Source of the DNA: Comamonas_C sp026954015
GTDB taxonomy: Bacteria > Pseudomonadota > Gammaproteobacteria > Burkholderiales > Burkholderiaceae_C
Assembly (NCBI GenBank): GCA_035063785.1
Contig: JAPSFS010000001.1
Coordinates: 1-64,000, forward strand
DNA length: 64,000 bases
Direction of reading: 5' to 3'
Position 1 is the stretch's first letter, and every line of letters starts with the position of its first letter. This document shows, one piece after another, positions 27,411 to 35,553 of the stretch. Position numbers and translations under genes: made by a program. The notes beneath the pieces were generated by a model, which worked only from the letters and a program-made list of their open reading frames with translations, had not been told where the DNA came from and searched no databases.

Positions 27411-29578
27411 TGGTAGTCGAACGTCTTGACGCCCGCGCCGATCAGGTCGGGGGCGATGCCCATGGCCCAGGCACCGGCGATGGCCGCGAGCAGCGCGGCG
27501 GTGTCGGGTGCCGCGCCACCGGCGGGCTGCAGCGCGGCGAGCGTGCCCAGGGGGCGCTCCTGCGCGCCGGTGGCGAGCCACACCTGCCCGGCGCGCACGA
27601 ACACCGCGCGCCCGTCGCCGGTGGCGCGGTGGCTTGCCACCAGCGGGTTGTCTGCCGCCAGCGCGTACAGCAGCACCTCGCCGTCGCACAGCGGCGCGAG
27701 CTCGGCCACCTGCGCGATGTCGGCGTTGAGCACGCCCACGCCGCCTTCGAGCACCACGTCGATCTGCGTGCGCAGCACGCGTGCCATCTGCGCGCTCTCG
27801 CGCACGTCGTGGTCGGCGAGCTGCTCCCAGCCGTCCATGTCGGTGACGATGCCCACCTGGCAGCGGTCGTACGCCAGGCCCTCGCCGAGGATGGAGCGCG
27901 CGGTGGTCTGGATCACCGCCGCCTGCGCCAGCCGGTTGGTGAGCAGGCGGTGCGCGCCGGCCCAGTTGGCGGTGTCGATCTTCTGCGTGCGGCGGCCCGC
28001 GATATACATGCCCTCGCTGCACGCGATGCCGGTGAGCTTGCCCGAGAGCTGCAGCAGCCAGCCCACGAGGCGCGCGATGAAGGCGCCGCCGCGCGCGCCC
28101 GCGATGCCCACGAGCGGGATGCGCCCCGCGCGGCTGCCGGGCTCGCCGCTGCCGGGAAACAGGTGCTCGACGATGGCCTGCCCCACGGGGCGCGGCGCGC
28201 CGCTGGAAGGCTTGAGGTGCATCAACAGGCCCGGCCCCGCGTTCACTTCGAGGATCGCGCCGCCCTGCTCGTGCATGGGCCGGGCGATGTCCTTGAGGAT
28301 CATGTCCATGCCCGCGATGTCCAGCCCCACGACCTTGGCCGCGAGCGTCGCGTGGTAGGCCACGTCGGGGTGCAGCTCGTCGGTGCAGTCGATCGCCATG
28401 TTGCCGTTGCGCTGCAGCAGCACCTTGCGCCCCGCGGGGACCACCGTGTCGGCCGTCACCTCCTGGCGCGCGAGTTCGAGCTGGATGTTGGGCAGTTGCA
28501 GGTCCAGCAGCTCCAGCGGGCATTCTTCCTCGACGCCGCGGCGCGGGTCGCGGTTGAGCTCGTCGACGAGTTCGCTGAGCGTGCGCACGCCGTCGCCTGT
28601 CACGTTCACCTGCTCGCCGCGGCAGGCCGCGACCACCTTGCCGCCGACGACGAGCAGGCGGTGCTCGGTGCCCTCGATGAAGCGCTCGACGATCACCTCC
28701 GAGCCCTCCTTTTCCGCGAGCGCAAAGGCGGCGCGGATGTTCTTCTCCTTGTATAGCTCCAGCGTCACGCCGCGCGCGTGGTTGCCGTCGCTGGGCTTGA
28801 CGGTCACGGGCAGGCCGATGTCCTGCGCGGCCTCCCAGGCTTCGTCGGCATTCGCGACGATCACGCCTTCGGGCACCGGCACGCCCGCCGCGGCGAGCAG
28901 GCGCTTGGTGAGGTCCTTGTCCTGCGCGATGCCTTCGGCGATGGCGCTCGTCTCGTCGGTCTCGGCGGTCCAGATGCGCCGCTGCGCCGCGCCGTAGCCG
29001 AGCTGCACGAGGTTGCCGTCGTTCAGGCGCACCTGCGGCACGCGCCGCTCCTGCGCCGCGTCCACGATGCACGCGGTGCTCGGGCCGAGGTAGCGCTCGT
29101 CGATGCTGGTCTTGATCGCCTGCACCGCGGATTTGAGGTCGAACGCATCGTCGTTGATCGCCGCCATGATGAGCGCATGGCCCTGCGCCAGCGCCACGCG
29201 CGCCACCGCCTCCTCGGGACAGCGAAACACCATGCGGTAGGTGCCGCTCGTCGAGGTCTCGCGCGTCTGCCCGAACCCGACGGGCAGGCCCGCGAGGTTG
29301 AGCAGCTCGATGATGACGTGCTCGAGCACGTGGCCCATCCACGTGCCCTCGTGCAGGCGCTCGATGAAGCCGCCGCGCTCGCCCACGCCGCAGTGGTGCT
29401 CGATCAGGTCGGGCAGCCACGCCGTCAGGCGCTCGTTGAAGCCTGGGATGGTGTGCGAGGGGTACCGCTCCAGCTCTCCCAGCGCCAGCCAGACTTCAAG
29501 CACCGGGCGGTAGGTCCAGATGCTGGGGCCGCGCAGGTAGGTGGTGCGCAGCAGTTCGATCGCGTCAAAGCGTGGCAT
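27404..29578 (-). CDS. CphA2-like cyanophycin synthetase paralogue with degenerate Mur domain
   Basis: 724 aa from MPRFDAIELLRTTYLRGPS; in-frame starts up to 29713 add residues unlike the family. The ATP-grasp half is well kept (KDLTKRLLAAAGVPVPEG, TVKPSDGNHARGVTLEL, EGTEHRLLVVGGKVVAACRG, ILEVNAGPGLLMHLKPS). In the Mur-like half the P-loop is lost: residues 494-500 read GARGGAF where CphA1 has GTNGKTT, and this half is shorter. Cyanobacterial CphA2 shows the same loss and polymerises beta-Asp-Arg dipeptides; Ralstonia carries a second gene as well. Whether this protein does the dipeptide reaction or acts as a partner of CphA1 is not known. Confidence 0.88.
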   Translation of the reverse strand: MPRFDAIELLRTTYLRGPSIWTYRPVLEVWLALGELERYPSHTIPGFNERLTAWLPDLIEHHCGVGERGGFIERLHEGTWMGHVLEHVIIELLNLAGLPVGFGQTRETSTSGTYRMVFRCPEEAVARVALAQGHALIMAAINDDAFDLKSAVQAIKTSIDERYLGPSTACIVDAAQERRVPQVRLNDGNLVQLGYGAAQRRIWTAETDETSAIAEGIAQDKDLTKRLLAAAGVPVPEGVIVANADEAWEAAQDIGLPVTVKPSDGNHARGVTLELYKEKNIRAAFALAEKEGSEVIVERFIEGTEHRLLVVGGKVVAACRGEQVNVTGDGVRTLSELVDELNRDPRRGVEEECPLELLDLQLPNIQLELARQEVTADTVVPAGRKVLLQRNGNMAIDCTDELHPDVAYHATLAAKVVGLDIAGMDMILKDIARPMHEQGGAILEVNAGPGLLMHLKPSSGAPRPVGQAIVEHLFPGSGEPGSRAGRIPLVGIAGARGGAFIARLVGWLLQLSGKLTGIACSEGMYIAGRRTQKIDTANWAGAHRLLTNRLAQAAVIQTTARSILGEGLAYDRCQVGIVTDMDGWEQLADHDVRESAQMARVLRTQIDVVLEGGVGVLNADIAQVAELAPLCDGEVLLYALAADNPLVASHRATGDGRAVFVRAGQVWLATGAQERPLGTLAALQPAGGAAPDTAALLAAIAGAWAMGIAPDLIGAGVKTFDYHI

Positions 29579-29789
29579 GACAGGCGTGAGGAAGTAGGGA
29601 CAATCGGGTGGTGGGCGCGTCGCGCGGGCGCTTCGGGCGTGCATCATGCATCGCGGCGGTGTCAGCCGCCAGTACTCCGCGGGCGTTACGGTCCAGTGTC
29701 TCTCGCGCGCCACGCCCGGCGGTCTTGCACGCCCGCGCGGCGCACAGCCCCCGGTGGGCGCGCTTCGTGCCCAGCCCTGTGAACCAACA
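29579..29789. other. Divergent intergenic region of the cyanophycin locus
   Basis: 211 bases between the divergent cphA2-like gene and the ABC exporter gene. It should hold promoters for both units. I see no clean -35/-10 pair and no strong palindrome; the plus-strand open frame from 29646 runs through it but has no family-like sequence. Confidence 0.4.
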
Positions 29790-32054
29790 ATGCAACATCA
29801 CCATGTAACGGGTGCCCATGGCACCCTGCCGGACCCTGCGGAAAACGTGTGGCGCGAGGTGCTCGCACCCGGCGAAAACGTGCTGGCCGCGCTGGAGGTT
29901 GACCTCAGCGGCGATCTGCGCTTTGCGCGCGGCGCGCTGGCGCTGACGCCCAGGCGCCTGCTCGCGCGCGACGGCGCGGGGCTGGTGCGCGAGTGGCCGC
30001 TCGAACGCACCCTGGCGTTGCAGGAGTTCGACGCGGCCGGCGTCGGCACGCTCGAACTGCACGACGCGCTCGGGCGGCTTGCGCTGTGGCGCTTCACGCT
30101 CGCGCGTCACCCGCAGGCGCTGGCGTTCCAGCAGCGGTTCGGCCTCGCCATCGCAGCGCTGGACGCGCCCGGCCGCGCCGCCCCGCCCGAGGACGACACG
30201 CCGCGCTGCCCGCACTGCCACACGCCGCTGCCCGAGGGCAGCGACGAATGCCCCGTCTGCGGCGCGCGCGAGGAAGAGCCCGCCGCCTCCACCTGGGTGC
30301 TGCTGCGCCTGTGGCGCTTCGCCCGGCCCTACCGCAAGCAGCTGCTGCTGGGCTTCGTGCTCACGCTGCTGTCCACCGCGGCCACGCTGGTGCCGCCCTA
30401 CCTCACGATCCCGCTCATGGACGACGTGCTGATCCCGTTCCAGGACGGCAAGAGCATCCCCGTCTCGACCGTTGCCCTGTACCTGAGCGGGCTGCTCGGG
30501 GCCGCGCTGCTGGCCTGGGGCCTGGGCTGGGCGCGCACCTGGGTGCTGGCGCTCGTCTCCGAGCGCATCGGCGCCGACCTGCGCACCGCCACCTACGAGC
30601 ACCTGCTGCGCCTGTCGCTGGACTACTTCGGCAGCAAGCGCACGGGCGACCTGATGGCGCGCATCGGCTCGGAGACCGACCGCATCAACGTCTTCCTCTC
30701 GCTGCACGCGCTCGATTTCGCCACCGACGTGCTCATGATGGTGATGACGGCCGTGATCCTGGTGTCGATCAACCCCTGGCTCGCACTCGTCACGCTGGTG
30801 CCGCTGCCCTTCATCGCCTGGATGATCCACAGCGTGCGCGACCGCCTGCGCACCGGCTTCGAGAAGATGGACCGCATCTGGAGCGAGGTCACCAACGTGC
30901 TGGCCGACACCATCCCCGGCATCCGCGTGGTCAAGGCCTTCGCGCAGGAAAGCCGCGAGGCCGAGCGCTTTCGCCTGGCCAACCAGCGCAACCTGCAGGC
31001 CAACGACCGCCTGAACAAGGTCTGGAGCCTGTTTTCGCCCACCGTCACGCTCGCCACCGAGATCGGCCTGCTCGTGGTCTGGGCCTTCGGCATCTGGCTG
31101 GTGGCGCATGAGCAGATCACCGTCGGCGTGCTCACCGCCTTCCTCGCCTACATCGGGCGCTTTTACACGCGGCTCGATTCGATGAGCCGCATCGTCTCGG
31201 TCACGCAGAAGGCCGCCGCCGGCGCCAAGCGCATCTTCGACATCCTGGACCACGTGAGCAACGTGCCCGATCCCGCCAACCCGGTGCGCCTGCAGAAGGT
31301 GGAGGGCGCGATCGCGCTGCAGGACGTGGTGTTCCGCTACGGCAGCCGCACGGTCATCAAGAATTTGTCGCTCTCGATCCAGCCGGGCGAGATGATCGGC
31401 CTCGTGGGCCACAGCGGCTCGGGCAAGAGCACGCTGGTGAACCTCATCAGCCGCTTCTACGACGTGGCCGACGGCTCGATCAGCGTCGACGGCGTGGACA
31501 TCCGCCGCATGGCCGTCGCCGACTGGCGCCGCCACATCGGCCTGGTGCTGCAGGAGCCCTTCCTGTTCTTCGGCACCGTGGCCGAGAACATCGCCTACGG
31601 CAAGCCCGACGCCACGCGGGGCGAAATCATCGCCGCCGCGCGCGCCGCGCATGCGCACGACTTCATCCTGCGTCTGCCGCTGGGCTACGACTCGCTCGTG
31701 GGCGAGCGCGGGCAGGGCCTGTCGGGCGGCGAGCGCCAGCGCATCAGCATCGCGCGCGCGCTGCTCATCGACCCGCGCGTGCTCATCCTGGACGAAGCCA
31801 CCTCGGCGGTCGATACCGAGACCGAGAAGGAAATCCAGCGCGCGCTCGACAACCTGGTGCAGGGCCGCACGACGATCGCCATCGCGCACCGGCTCTCGAC
31901 GCTGCGCAAGGCCGACCGCCTCGTGGTGATGGACCGCGGCGAAATCGTCGAGGTCGGCCCGCACGACGAACTCATGGCGCGCGAGGGCGCCTACTGGCGC
32001 CTGTACCAGGCGCAGGCGCGCCGCGAGGCACAGGAAGAGGGGGTGGCCGCATGA
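29790..32054 (+). CDS. ABC exporter linked to cyanophycin locus, with N-terminal PH-like and zinc-ribbon regions
   Basis: 754 aa from MQHHHVTGAHGTLPDPAENV. Residues about 18-115 look like a small beta-rich PH-like domain (RFARGALALTPRRLLARDG). A CxxC...CxxC zinc ribbon follows (C140, C143, C154, C157). Then comes an exporter-type transmembrane domain (about 165-470) and a nucleotide-binding domain: Walker A GHSGSGKST near 540, signature LSGGERQR near 644, Walker B VLILDEATSA near 664, and AHRLSTLRKAD. The gene is divergent from the synthetases and coupled by ATGA to a DUF1854 gene. I recall this pair being annotated as cyanophycin-associated in other genomes; the substrate is unknown. Confidence 0.9.
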   Translation: MQHHHVTGAHGTLPDPAENVWREVLAPGENVLAALEVDLSGDLRFARGALALTPRRLLARDGAGLVREWPLERTLALQEFDAAGVGTLELHDALGRLALWRFTLARHPQALAFQQRFGLAIAALDAPGRAAPPEDDTPRCPHCHTPLPEGSDECPVCGAREEEPAASTWVLLRLWRFARPYRKQLLLGFVLTLLSTAATLVPPYLTIPLMDDVLIPFQDGKSIPVSTVALYLSGLLGAALLAWGLGWARTWVLALVSERIGADLRTATYEHLLRLSLDYFGSKRTGDLMARIGSETDRINVFLSLHALDFATDVLMMVMTAVILVSINPWLALVTLVPLPFIAWMIHSVRDRLRTGFEKMDRIWSEVTNVLADTIPGIRVVKAFAQESREAERFRLANQRNLQANDRLNKVWSLFSPTVTLATEIGLLVVWAFGIWLVAHEQITVGVLTAFLAYIGRFYTRLDSMSRIVSVTQKAAAGAKRIFDILDHVSNVPDPANPVRLQKVEGAIALQDVVFRYGSRTVIKNLSLSIQPGEMIGLVGHSGSGKSTLVNLISRFYDVADGSISVDGVDIRRMAVADWRRHIGLVLQEPFLFFGTVAENIAYGKPDATRGEIIAAARAAHAHDFILRLPLGYDSLVGERGQGLSGGERQRISIARALLIDPRVLILDEATSAVDTETEKEIQRALDNLVQGRTTIAIAHRLSTLRKADRLVVMDRGEIVEVGPHDELMAREGAYWRLYQAQARREAQEEGVAA

Positions 32055-32521
32055 GCCGTCTGTACCAACTGAACCGCAACGCCCATGGGCGCCTCGTGCT
32101 GCACATGGCCGACGGCAGCGAGCACGTCGGCGTCACGCCGGTGCGGGCGTTTCCGATCGCCGCGCCCGAGGAAGGGCTCTCGCTCGTCGGGCCCGAGGGC
32201 GCCGAGCTGATCTGGATCGCGCGGCTGGCCGATCTCGATCCGCAAGTGCGCGCGCTGATCGAGGACGACCTGCGCGCGCGCGAGTTCCTGCCCGCGATCA
32301 CGCGCATCGTCTCGGTGTCGAGCTTTTCCACGCCCAGCATCTGGCAGGTGCAAACCGACCGGGGCGCGGCCACGCTGGTGCTCAAGGGCGAGGAAGACAT
32401 CCGGCGCCTGACGCCGCGCACGCACCTGCGCATCAGCGCCAGCGACGGCGTGCAGTTCCAGATTGCCGATCTCACGCAACTGGACAAGGTGTCGCGCAAG
32501 CTGCTGGAACGGTTTTTGTAG
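32051..32521 (+). CDS. DUF1854 protein, cyanophycin locus
   Basis: 156 aa, start overlapping the ABC exporter stop (ATGA at 32051-32054). The sequence (RNAHGRLVLHMADGSEHVGV, VRAFPIAAPEEGLSLVG, EFLPAITRIVSVSSFSTPSI, HLRISASDGVQFQIADL) fits the DUF1854 family. It has no signal peptide or membrane helix and appears mostly beta, so it is probably a cytoplasmic partner of the exporter. The stop codon lies in the first bases of a dispersed repeat. Role unknown. Confidence 0.85.
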   Translation: MSRLYQLNRNAHGRLVLHMADGSEHVGVTPVRAFPIAAPEEGLSLVGPEGAELIWIARLADLDPQVRALIEDDLRAREFLPAITRIVSVSSFSTPSIWQVQTDRGAATLVLKGEEDIRRLTPRTHLRISASDGVQFQIADLTQLDKVSRKLLERFL

Positions 32522-32565
32522 CGTTTGGCGCTTGCCGGGCAAGCGCTGGAGCCTGTTTTTGCCCC
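32517..32565 (+). repeat. Dispersed palindromic repeat, copy C (after DUF1854)
   Basis: TTGTAGCGTTTG followed by a perfect stem GCGCTTG (32528-32534), loop CCGGG, CAAGCGC (32540-32546), then TGGAGCCTGTTTTTG. The DUF1854 TAG stop is part of it. The stem followed by TTTTT (32556-32560) could let this copy work as a weak terminator. The remaining 150 bases before the next gene show nothing recognisable. Confidence 0.75.
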
Positions 32566-32721
32566 AGGATCACGGTGTTGGGCCCATGCGTCGCGCGACG
32601 CCCTATTTGTAACAAAAACCGGAACTGGCCTTTATTTGCCCTGCTGTTTGTCGTAATGCTGGTACGACCTGGCGCTAGCGGCTTACGCTTGGCGCCGTGG
32701 CGCGGAAAGAGGAGTGTTCCC

Positions 32722-33183
32722 ATGTCCTTGTCTGCCATAGACCGAATATCCAGCCAGTGGCGCCCCCCCGGCGACCTGTATTCCACGGGGGCCTCGGGCG
32801 CGGTGGCCGTGCGACCGGTGCAGCCGGTGCAGCCCGTGGAATCCACCGACGCCCTCGGCGCCGGAACCATCGTGCATCTGTCGGATGCTTCTGGTGTGCC
32901 CGAGGCGGTGCGCCACGACTGGACCCTTGCCGAAACCGCCCGACAGGTGCCGCAAGCGCTCGAGGAGCCGGCGCGCGATCCGCCGCTGTACAAGCAGCTC
33001 ATCGACATCGTGCAGTCCATGTGGCGCGCGAGCGGCAACGCGGTGCAGATCGCCGAGGAAATCAACCAGACCACCTTGCCGGATCGCCTGGGCCAGCAGT
33101 CGCGCGCCGAGGCGAACAACGAGCCGCTGACCTACGACACCCCGTCGGTCAAGCGCACGGGGGGGGATCGCGACATACTCTGA
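32722..33183 (+). CDS. Hypothetical protein
   Basis: 153 aa from an ATG at 32722 with GAGGAG at 32709-32714; the open frame extends upstream to 32575 without support. The N-terminal part contains a Pro/Val repeat (AVRPVQPVQPVES). The C-terminal part is helical and charged (PPLYKQLIDIVQSMW, NAVQIAEEINQTTLPDRLG). No signal peptide, membrane helix or known domain is evident. I recall similar small proteins of unknown function in related genomes. Its TGA is again at the edge of a repeat copy. Confidence 0.6.
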   Translation: MSLSAIDRISSQWRPPGDLYSTGASGAVAVRPVQPVQPVESTDALGAGTIVHLSDASGVPEAVRHDWTLAETARQVPQALEEPARDPPLYKQLIDIVQSMWRASGNAVQIAEEINQTTLPDRLGQQSRAEANNEPLTYDTPSVKRTGGDRDIL

Positions 33184-33230
33184 TTTCAAGAGCTGCCTGC
33201 GCACGGTTGGTGGGGCTATGTGCGGGTTTT
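33182..33230 (+). repeat. Dispersed repeat, degenerate copy D
   Basis: CTGATTTCAAGAGCTGCCTG, then CGCACGGTTGGTGGGG and CTATGTGCGGGTTTTG. It keeps the AGCTGCCTGCGC core but the dyad is poor. It spans the space between two convergent genes and contributes the stop codons of both: the hypothetical gene (TGA, 33181-33183) and the 5'-nucleotidase (TAG on the minus strand, 33216-33218). Confidence 0.5.
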
Positions 33231-34184
33231 GCGTGTATTGGGGGTGGGCGCCGATGCCTGCCCCTTTTTTTGTCCGGCGCCCACGGCATTCGTGATGCCG
33301 CTGTTCACGTGCCCCGAGGGCACATGCGCCGCCGCGTTCGCCGCGTGACCGCGCTGGTCATCAAAGAAAAAATCGGGCTCGAATTCGCGCAGGAACGGGC
33401 CTTTTTCGAGGCCGCCGAGGAACATCGCCTCGTCCACCGTGATGCCCCACTCGAGCAGCGTGCGCACCGCGCGTTCGTGCGCCGGGGCGCTGCGCGCGGT
33501 GACGAGCGCGGTGCGGATGCGCATGGTCTGCGACGCCGCGGCCTGCTGCTGCAGCCGGCACAGCGCCACCAGCAGCGGCTTGAACGGCCCCTCGGGCAGC
33601 GGCGTGGCGGCCAGTTGCGTCTCGTGCTGCAGGAAGGCCGGCAGGCCGCCGTCCTGGTAGACGCGCTCGGCCTCGTCGGAAAAAAGCACCGCGTCGCCGT
33701 CGAACGCGATGCGCACCTCGTGCGGGTGGCCGCTGCCCGCGGGGCGCGACTCGGTGAGCACACGCGCGGCCGGGTAGCCCATCGAGAGGGCCTGCTGCAC
33801 GTCCTCGGCGTTGGCCGAGAGAAACAGGTGCGCGCCCAGGGGCCGCAGGTAGGCGAACGGGTCTTCGCCGCGCGTGAACACGCCGCGCTCGATGCGCATG
33901 CCCGCCGCCTGTGCCGACGCGAACACGCGCAGGCCGCTGGCCGGGTCGTTGCGCGAGAGCATGACCACCTCCACGCGCTGCACCTCGTCGGTGTTGAAGG
34001 CAAGCAGCTTCTTGACCAGCGCGAAGGCGACGCCCGGTCCGGGGCTCTGGCGCACGTGCTCGAGCTGGTAATGCATGTAGCGCGCCTCGTCGCCGGTTTC
34101 GAAGAGGCGGTTTTCCTCCTCGAAATCGAACAGCGCGCGCGAGGAAATCGCGACCACCAGCTTGCCCTGCAGGTTTTCGGCCAT
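33216..34184 (-). CDS. 5'-nucleotidase (cytosolic type, PF06189-like)
   Basis: 322 aa. The sequence resembles the cytosolic 5'-nucleotidase family related to eukaryotic NT5C1: LVVAISSRALFDFEEENRLF, FALVKKLLAFNTDEVQRVEV, VVMLSRNDPASGLRVFASA, RPLGAHLFLSANAEDVQQAL, RIAFDGDAVLFSDEAERVYQ and EAMFLGGLEKGPFLREFEPD. It would dephosphorylate nucleoside monophosphates in the cytoplasm. The C-terminal 40 residues after DFFFDDQRGH are low complexity. It starts eight bases after gspF and may be read from the same transcript, though no link to secretion is expected. Confidence 0.85.
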   Translation of the reverse strand: MAENLQGKLVVAISSRALFDFEEENRLFETGDEARYMHYQLEHVRQSPGPGVAFALVKKLLAFNTDEVQRVEVVMLSRNDPASGLRVFASAQAAGMRIERGVFTRGEDPFAYLRPLGAHLFLSANAEDVQQALSMGYPAARVLTESRPAGSGHPHEVRIAFDGDAVLFSDEAERVYQDGGLPAFLQHETQLAATPLPEGPFKPLLVALCRLQQQAAASQTMRIRTALVTARSAPAHERAVRTLLEWGITVDEAMFLGGLEKGPFLREFEPDFFFDDQRGHAANAAAHVPSGHVNSGITNAVGAGQKKGQASAPTPNTRKTRT

Positions 34185-34192
34185 GGCGGCGC

Positions 34193-35422
34193 TCAGCGCA
34201 CGAACTGGTTGAGCTCGATGATGGGCTGCAGCACCGCGAGCACGATGAGCATCACGATGAGGCCCATGGAGACGATGAGCAGCGGCTCCAGGATGGTGGC
34301 CAGTTGCAGCGCGCGCCGCTGCACCTCGTTGCCCATCTGGCGCGCGGCGCGTTCCAGCATGGTCGGCAACTGCCCGGTCTGTTCGCCCAGGCGCGCGAAC
34401 ATCGCCAGCAGCGACGGGAAGCGCCGCGTCTGCGCGAGCGCCGACGCCAGCGGCGCGCCCTCGCGCACCAGCACCAGCGCGGCGAGCGCGTCGGCGCGCA
34501 GCGCGTGATTGGAGAGCGTCTCGGCCGCCGCCTGCAGCGCCTTGAGGATGGGCACGCCCGCGCCCGCGAGCATGCCCAGCGTGCCCGCGAAGCGCGCCGC
34601 GTTGTAGCCGCGCGCCAGGCGCCCCAGAATGGGCAGGCGCAGCCACCAGCCGTCGAACCGTATGCGAAATGCGGGATTGGCCAGCGCCAGACGGGCGCCA
34701 GCAGCTATCACCACAAGAGCGCCAAGCACCGCCCAGCCGTAGTGCCGCACGAAGTCGCTGATACCCAGCATCACCACCGTGAGCAGCGGCAGCGCGCGCT
34801 TGCTGCCCGCGAACACGCTCGCCACCTGCGGCACCACGTAGCCGACGAGGAACAGCACGATCGCGATCGCCACAACGGTGACGATGGCCGGGTACAGCGC
34901 CGCGCCGATGAGCCTGGCGCGCAGTTGCTGGCGCTCCTCCAGATCGTCGGCCAGACGCTCGAGCACCTGCGCGAGGCTGCCGCCCGCCTCGCCCGCGCCG
35001 ATTACCGCGCAATAGATGGGCGAGAACTCGCGCGGAAACTGCGCCAGCGCCCGCGCGAACGGGCTGCCCGCGTTGACCTCGGCGCGCAGCGCGGCCACGA
35101 GGTGGCGCTGGCGCTCGTCGTCGGCCTCGTCGCTGAGCGCGGCGAGCGCGCGCTCCAGCGGCAGCCCCGCGCCCACGAGGCCCGCGAGCTGGCGCGTCCA
35201 CACCGCGAGCAGCGTGGCGTTGAACACCGGGCGCGTGAACAGGCGCTCGGCAAGCGTCGGCGCCGCCGAGGCGGTGGCGTCGGCCGCGAGGGTCTGCACC
35301 TCCAGCGGCACGAGCGCCTGCGCGCGCAGCAACCCACGCGCGGCGCGCGCGGTGTCCGCCTCCAGCGTGCCGCGGCGCACGTGGCCGTCGCTGTCCAGGG
35401 CTTCGAACGAGTACGCGGGCAT
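34193..35422 (-). CDS. gspF: Type II secretion inner-membrane platform protein GspF
   Basis: 409 aa. GspF is the polytopic platform protein of the T2SS inner-membrane complex. The N-terminus MPAYSFEALDSDGHVRRGTL, two repeated GspF domains (LVGAGLPLERALAALSDEA; ARGYNAARFAGTLGMLAGAG) and three membrane segments are clear, ending IELNQFVR. Unusually it is not adjacent to gspE: four other genes lie between (35554-37643). Residues about 236-253 are encoded by a tract (34665-34715) resembling the dispersed repeat. Confidence 0.95.
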   Translation of the reverse strand: MPAYSFEALDSDGHVRRGTLEADTARAARGLLRAQALVPLEVQTLAADATASAAPTLAERLFTRPVFNATLLAVWTRQLAGLVGAGLPLERALAALSDEADDERQRHLVAALRAEVNAGSPFARALAQFPREFSPIYCAVIGAGEAGGSLAQVLERLADDLEERQQLRARLIGAALYPAIVTVVAIAIVLFLVGYVVPQVASVFAGSKRALPLLTVVMLGISDFVRHYGWAVLGALVVIAAGARLALANPAFRIRFDGWWLRLPILGRLARGYNAARFAGTLGMLAGAGVPILKALQAAAETLSNHALRADALAALVLVREGAPLASALAQTRRFPSLLAMFARLGEQTGQLPTMLERAARQMGNEVQRRALQLATILEPLLIVSMGLIVMLIVLAVLQPIIELNQFVR

Positions 35423-35452
35423 GGTGGCGCAATGGTAGCGTGGTGGATGGCC

Positions 35453-35480
35453 AATGACACTCGCTGCGCGAGGGCTGACC
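35453..35480 (+). repeat. REP-like palindrome, copy 1
   Basis: AATGACACTCGCTGCGCGAG then GGCTGACC. Same plan as copies at 35517-35547 (inverted) and 37132-37153: AATGAC, a CGCTGCGCG dyad, then TGAC. Located between gspF and the oxidoreductase gene, probably in the promoter region of gspF. Confidence 0.45.
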
Positions 35481-35516
35481 CGTGACGGAAATTCCTGTCA
35501 TGCGCCGTCAGGCGCG

Positions 35517-35547
35517 ATCATCGCCGCGCAGCGCGGTCATTTGTCAT
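35517..35547 (-). repeat. REP-like palindrome, copy 2 (inverted)
   Basis: On the minus strand reads ATGACAAATGACCGCGCTGC, then GCGGCGATGAT. Its core is nearly the same as copy 3 on the other side of the oxidoreductase/YbhB gene pair, in the opposite orientation. Confidence 0.5.
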
Positions 35548-35553
35548 CCGACA

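Noticed and set aside
25451..28756. 1101-codon open frame on the plus strand opposite the cphA genes
   Set aside because: Shadow of GC-rich codons: it is Arg/His/Val-rich, has no domain, and lies antisense to two clear cyanophycin synthetase genes.
29646..29789. Upstream start for the ABC exporter
   Set aside because: The extra 48 residues overlap the divergent promoter region and have no family resemblance.
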